A stretch of 7,968 nt of DNA, taken from contig DAOVQG010000220.1 of NCBI GenBank assembly GCA_030628805.1, forward strand, positions 1-7,968, given 5' to 3'. Below, one piece after another: positions 5,345-7,968 of the stretch (its first letter is position 1; every line of letters begins with the position of its first letter). This DNA comes from JAGMDK01 sp023128695 (lineage in GTDB: Bacteria; Planctomycetota; Phycisphaerae; UBA1845; Fen-1342). The notes below the pieces were generated by a model, which was not told the DNA's origin, did no database searches, and saw only the letters and a program-made list of their open reading frames with translations. The translations under genes and the position numbers were made by a program.

Positions 5345-5415
5345 GTCCGTCGCCTTGGGAGGGCGGGCCTCCCGGCGAGCCGCGGCTCGGCAGGAGCCTC
5401 GCCCTCCCAACGGAC
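5345..5415 (-). terminator. Repeat palindrome (GGGAGGGC family) acting as probable terminator
   Basis: Arms 5355-5382 and 5383-5410 match at 24 of 28 positions with no spacer: TTGGGAGGGCG on the left returns as CGCCCTCCCAA. The pairing extends outward through GTCCGT (5345-5350) and ACGGAC (5410-5415) around a CGCC bulge. On the minus strand the hairpin lies 23 nt past the stop of the MFS gene and is followed by TTTTCTT. A widespread mobile-type repeat therefore has the layout of an intrinsic terminator. The repeat identity is firm; the terminator role is inferred. Confidence 0.6.
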
Positions 5416-5438
5416 GCCAGATGTTTTCTGAAACGGCT

Positions 5439-7778
5439 CTAGTCCGCCTTGGTCTTGAAGTCCTTGCCGATCCAGCCCTTGGCCAGGATTAGCATGACGG
5501 TCGATGACATCGCGATACAGGCGAAGATGAGCCACATGACTTCCGTGTTTTTTGGGCCGTCGGCCGGGCAGAACCTATCCATCAGCCTGCCGGAGTACAG
5601 CAGGGGTACGAGTACCTTGGTCAGGAACCAGGGCAGTTGGGCCACGCCCATGTACTCGCCCGTGCGGCCCTCCGGGGCAATCTCGGCGGCGTACTGGAGG
5701 AAGCGCGGCTGCCACATCGCCTCGCCGATCGTCATGATGAGGATATAAGCGGCCAGCGTCCACCAGTGGGGTCCCAACACGAGCAGGAACGCCGGCGCCG
5801 CCATGATAAACGTCCCGAAGATCATCATGTTGTAGACCTTCGCCTTCTGCGACAGTGCGACGATGATCGGGACGGCGATGAAAATCAGAATCGGGTTGGA
5901 GTTCGCAGCGATCTCGAAGTACTCGCCGATCCAGCCTTCATAGGCGCGTTTGATGTACTGCGGCAGCACCAGCCAGTTGTACGTGAACAGGGTCTGGACC
6001 GGGATCAGGGCGAAGATGAAGAACGCGAACTTACCGTTCGACAGCGGATAACGCGCCAGCCAGCGTTTTGCGGGCGGGATCAGCGCAAACATCAACGGCA
6101 AAATGAAGATGATCCCCGCGGCGATCCACCGCCACAGCGCTTCTTCCCACGTGTGATACCAGGGGGATTCCCCCTTGAACAGGAATATCGCCATGCCGGC
6201 CAGCCAGAACAGCCACATGTGTGGCTTGATGCGCTCGCGGTCCGCCTCCACGACGACGGGCTCATCCACGGTCTGGGCCTGCTCGTCCCGCGCAGGTTTG
6301 GACGCGCCCTTCTCCGCTTCCTCCTCGGCCTTGATGCGGGCGGTTTCTTCCTTGGCCGTGTCGATCGCCTTGCGTACCGTTATGCGACTGAGGATGAAGA
6401 ACGTCGTGATCAACGCAATCAAAGTGAAACCGGTGTACACCCAATACATGCCGGGGATCCCCAGGCCGGCCCAGTCGTCGTCCCGTAGCAGGAACGCGAA
6501 CGAGGGCAGCCAGCCGCCGAGGTTCATCAACGCGTACAGCATGGCGAAGCCCATCGCCGCGGTCTTGGGCGTGGTGAACTTGCGCACACCCGCGTACGCG
6601 GCGGGTTGATACATGCCGTAGCCTATGACCACCAACATCATGCCGCACAGCGTGACGATGTGTAGCGGCGACCAGAACGGGCTGACGAAGGCGTAGATGG
6701 CCGGACCGTCCGGCTCGGTCTGGAGGAGGTAGCCGCCGTTGCGAACATAGCTGACCAGGACATCGCGCAGGACGACATTGACCTTGCCATCGTCCAACTC
6801 GCGCAGTCCGGCAATGTTGACGATCTCGGCTTCTTTCACGGCATCGGTTTCCGCGGCGACCGTCCAGCGGTCTTTACTTTTCAACAGCGACTCAACATTT
6901 TCCGCGCTGTCCATGGCCTTCCGGGCCTTGTCTTTCTCCTCCTGCGTGCACGCCGACATGTCGACCTGGCTGAAGTCCTCCGCCCAGTGGGTGCGAATGA
7001 CCCACTCCTGCATATCTTCCTTGTCCTTCCACTCCCGGAAGCTCACGTAGGCTCTGTCCACAGAGATGACGGCACCGACACAGAGGCCGGCTTGCTCCGC
7101 CGCGTTCGCGAACAGGTAGGCGGTGACGGGCTTGCTGCCGTACTCCACCTTCCAGGTCTGTTCCTTGCCCGCCAACACGGTTGCCTGACTCAAACTAACC
7201 AGCCGGGACTCGAGCGCCGCGCCGGGGGCCATCCCCTCGCCCTCCGCGAGATCGAGGTCCAGGTAGACCCGCACACCGGAGGCGCCTTCATCATTGGCAA
7301 TGACCGTCGCCGCCGTGATAGTTTTCACATCGTCTTGGGTATCGATCCCAGTAACATGCAGGCTCACCTTGTCGCCGGCGAAAACCCCCGGCCGAGCCGG
7401 TTCGAGCCCCAGCAGATTAGGAGCGCCCGCCCACAAGCCGCGGCCAATGAGCATGAAAACGAAGGCTGTTATGAGCGCGAAGCGGACGCCGCGTTTGTCG
7501 GGAATGAACCCCAGCAGAGCCATCGCGAGGGTAATGCCGCCGGTGAGCATCATCACCATGAGATGCGACCACTCGTCGGAGTGCTCGACGCGCTGGAAAA
7601 TGAAGTCCGCGAAGTGCATCGCCAGGTAGCCGAGCATCCCGAAGTAGACCATGCCCTCCAGGACGTAGGCGAGGTTGATGCCCCACAGGGCGCGGGGTGC
7701 GTGGTATAGGTCGATGAACGGCTGGATGATTTCGTCCAACCAGGTCTTCTGCCCTTTGTGGCCGGTATTAGTGCTCAT
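5439..7778 (-). CDS. MFS transporter, POT/peptide-transporter-like, with large extracytoplasmic insert
   Basis: The product is 779 residues, against 450-600 for usual MFS carriers. Start ATG 7778 has AGAAGGA 9 nt upstream. Helices 1-3 span about 33-57, 72-91 and 98-117. A soluble stretch of about 250 residues (118-368) follows, then helices 4-6 (371-391, 406-426, 443-463), a highly charged cytoplasmic linker (464-520, AKEETARIKAEEEAEKG), and six or more C-terminal helices. NSNPILIFIAVPII (627-640) and GEAMWQPRFLQYAAEIAPEG (685-704) resemble POT family C-half blocks. The helix 1 POT motif ExxER is not intact: LEGMVYFG has only one Glu, so proton-coupled peptide transport is uncertain. The insert's end (DGKVNVVLRDVLVSYV, GGYLLQTEPDGPAIYAFV) is OB-fold-like by pattern. 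The substrate is unknown. REP copies e, f and g occupy the 5' region. Confidence 0.85.
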   Translation of the reverse strand: MSTNTGHKGQKTWLDEIIQPFIDLYHAPRALWGINLAYVLEGMVYFGMLGYLAMHFADFIFQRVEHSDEWSHLMVMMLTGGITLAMALLGFIPDKRGVRFALITAFVFMLIGRGLWAGAPNLLGLEPARPGVFAGDKVSLHVTGIDTQDDVKTITAATVIANDEGASGVRVYLDLDLAEGEGMAPGAALESRLVSLSQATVLAGKEQTWKVEYGSKPVTAYLFANAAEQAGLCVGAVISVDRAYVSFREWKDKEDMQEWVIRTHWAEDFSQVDMSACTQEEKDKARKAMDSAENVESLLKSKDRWTVAAETDAVKEAEIVNIAGLRELDDGKVNVVLRDVLVSYVRNGGYLLQTEPDGPAIYAFVSPFWSPLHIVTLCGMMLVVIGYGMYQPAAYAGVRKFTTPKTAAMGFAMLYALMNLGGWLPSFAFLLRDDDWAGLGIPGMYWVYTGFTLIALITTFFILSRITVRKAIDTAKEETARIKAEEEAEKGASKPARDEQAQTVDEPVVVEADRERIKPHMWLFWLAGMAIFLFKGESPWYHTWEEALWRWIAAGIIFILPLMFALIPPAKRWLARYPLSNGKFAFFIFALIPVQTLFTYNWLVLPQYIKRAYEGWIGEYFEIAANSNPILIFIAVPIIVALSQKAKVYNMMIFGTFIMAAPAFLLVLGPHWWTLAAYILIMTIGEAMWQPRFLQYAAEIAPEGRTGEYMGVAQLPWFLTKVLVPLLYSGRLMDRFCPADGPKNTEVMWLIFACIAMSSTVMLILAKGWIGKDFKTKAD

Positions 7779-7808
7779 GTACTGGCATCCTTCTAGTTAC
7801 CGGAAAAT

Positions 7809-7834
7809 GTAGCGGCCGGGCTCCGTACCGGCCG
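7809..7834 (+). repeat. REP-type element, copy e
   Basis: Identical to copy d: GTAG, CGGCCGG, GCTCCGTA, CCGGCCG. It is preceded by GGAAAAT, matching the GGAAAA extension of copies a and c. It begins 31 nt upstream of the MFS start codon, so it is likely inside that gene's 5' untranslated region or promoter. Confidence 0.75.
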
Positions 7835-7857
7835 TGAGAACGTGACAAGGTGATAAG

Positions 7858-7885
7858 GTCTAGTTTCCAGTTTCTAGTTTCTAGA
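7858..7885 (-). repeat. Heptamer tandem array, inverted copy
   Basis: Read on the minus strand the four units are TCTAGAA, ACTAGAA, ACTGGAA and ACTAGAC. Positions 7855-7878 are the exact reverse complement of 144-167. The array is sandwiched between REP copies e and f, one base before f. Confidence 0.7.
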
Positions 7886-7886
7886 T

Positions 7887-7912
7887 GTAGCGTCCGGGCT
7901 CCGGACCGGACG
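7887..7912 (+). repeat. REP-type element, copy f (stem variant)
   Basis: GTAG, CGTCCGG, GCTCCGGA, CCGGACG. Relative to copies a, c, d and e, the third stem pair has changed from G-C to T-A on both arms, so the stem is preserved. It pairs with copy g in head-out inverted orientation. Confidence 0.75.
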
Positions 7913-7942
7913 TCGTCTTGGAAGAGCGTTTCCCGTGTTCTA

Positions 7943-7968
7943 CGTCCGGGACAGAGCCCGGACGCTAC
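7943..7968 (-). repeat. REP-type element, copy g, at window end
   Basis: On the minus strand: GTAG, CGTCCGG, GCTCTGTC, CCGGACG. It shares the T-A stem variant with copy f but has a different middle. With f it makes an 82-nt inverted pair with GTAG at both outer ends, the layout of a two-REP mosaic element. It finishes exactly at the window's last base. Confidence 0.75.

Noticed and set aside
5637..6488. 283-residue open frame antisense to the MFS gene
   Set aside because: It lies wholly opposite a well-supported membrane transporter and has the Arg/His/Gln/Asp-rich composition typical of antisense reading of GC-rich DNA; no signal or domain is seen.

Overview
The window looks like a chromosomal piece of a GC-rich planctomycete, most likely Phycisphaerae- or Pirellulales-like. 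The grounds are a PEP-CTERM protein ending in a short Arg-rich tail, a membrane GT-C/TPR protein of the kind common in that phylum, and intergenic DNA crowded with palindromic repeats. One repeat family, read as protein, gives the familiar spurious string WEGEAPAEP. The taxonomic call is an inference from gene types and repeats, not from a marker gene.

Layout. Four substantial genes are present, plus one possible micro-gene. On the minus strand, reading right to left: a POT-like MFS transporter with a very large extra-membrane insert (7778 to 5439), a GT-C glycosyltransferase-like membrane protein with C-terminal TPRs (5189 to 3378), a membrane-anchored protein with a PKD-like domain (1518 to 424) and a 45-residue single-helix ORF (348 to 211). 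One gene is on the plus strand: a PEP-CTERM secreted beta-sandwich protein (2309 to 3007) with a clear Shine-Dalgarno and a strong intrinsic terminator.

Between the genes. Every gap is filled by small palindromic elements. Seven copies of a 26-nt element with a GTAG head and a 7-bp stem (REP/RAYT type, with compensatory stem changes) lie at 173-427, 1708-1733 and 7809-7968. The gap 3142-3344 holds two A-B-A hairpin composites in inverted orientation, with identical stem-to-stem spacing and covarying stems. A 56-nt palindrome at 5355-5410, inside a longer one, probably also ends the transporter transcript. Heptamer arrays (ACTAGAA type) sit near both ends of the window in opposite orientation, beside REP copies. 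The 790-bp divergent gap at 1519-2308 has a mosaic of different palindromes on its left, and three strong consecutive stem-loops on its right, upstream of the PEP-CTERM gene.

How it works together. The sequence shows no single pathway. The genes share a cell-envelope theme: uptake, membrane glycosyl transfer, and secreted or anchored beta-rich proteins. No transposase or RAYT gene is in the window, so the repeats would have been moved in trans. The most distinctive content is the repeat architecture, including a REP copy that supplies the stop codon of the PKD-like gene.
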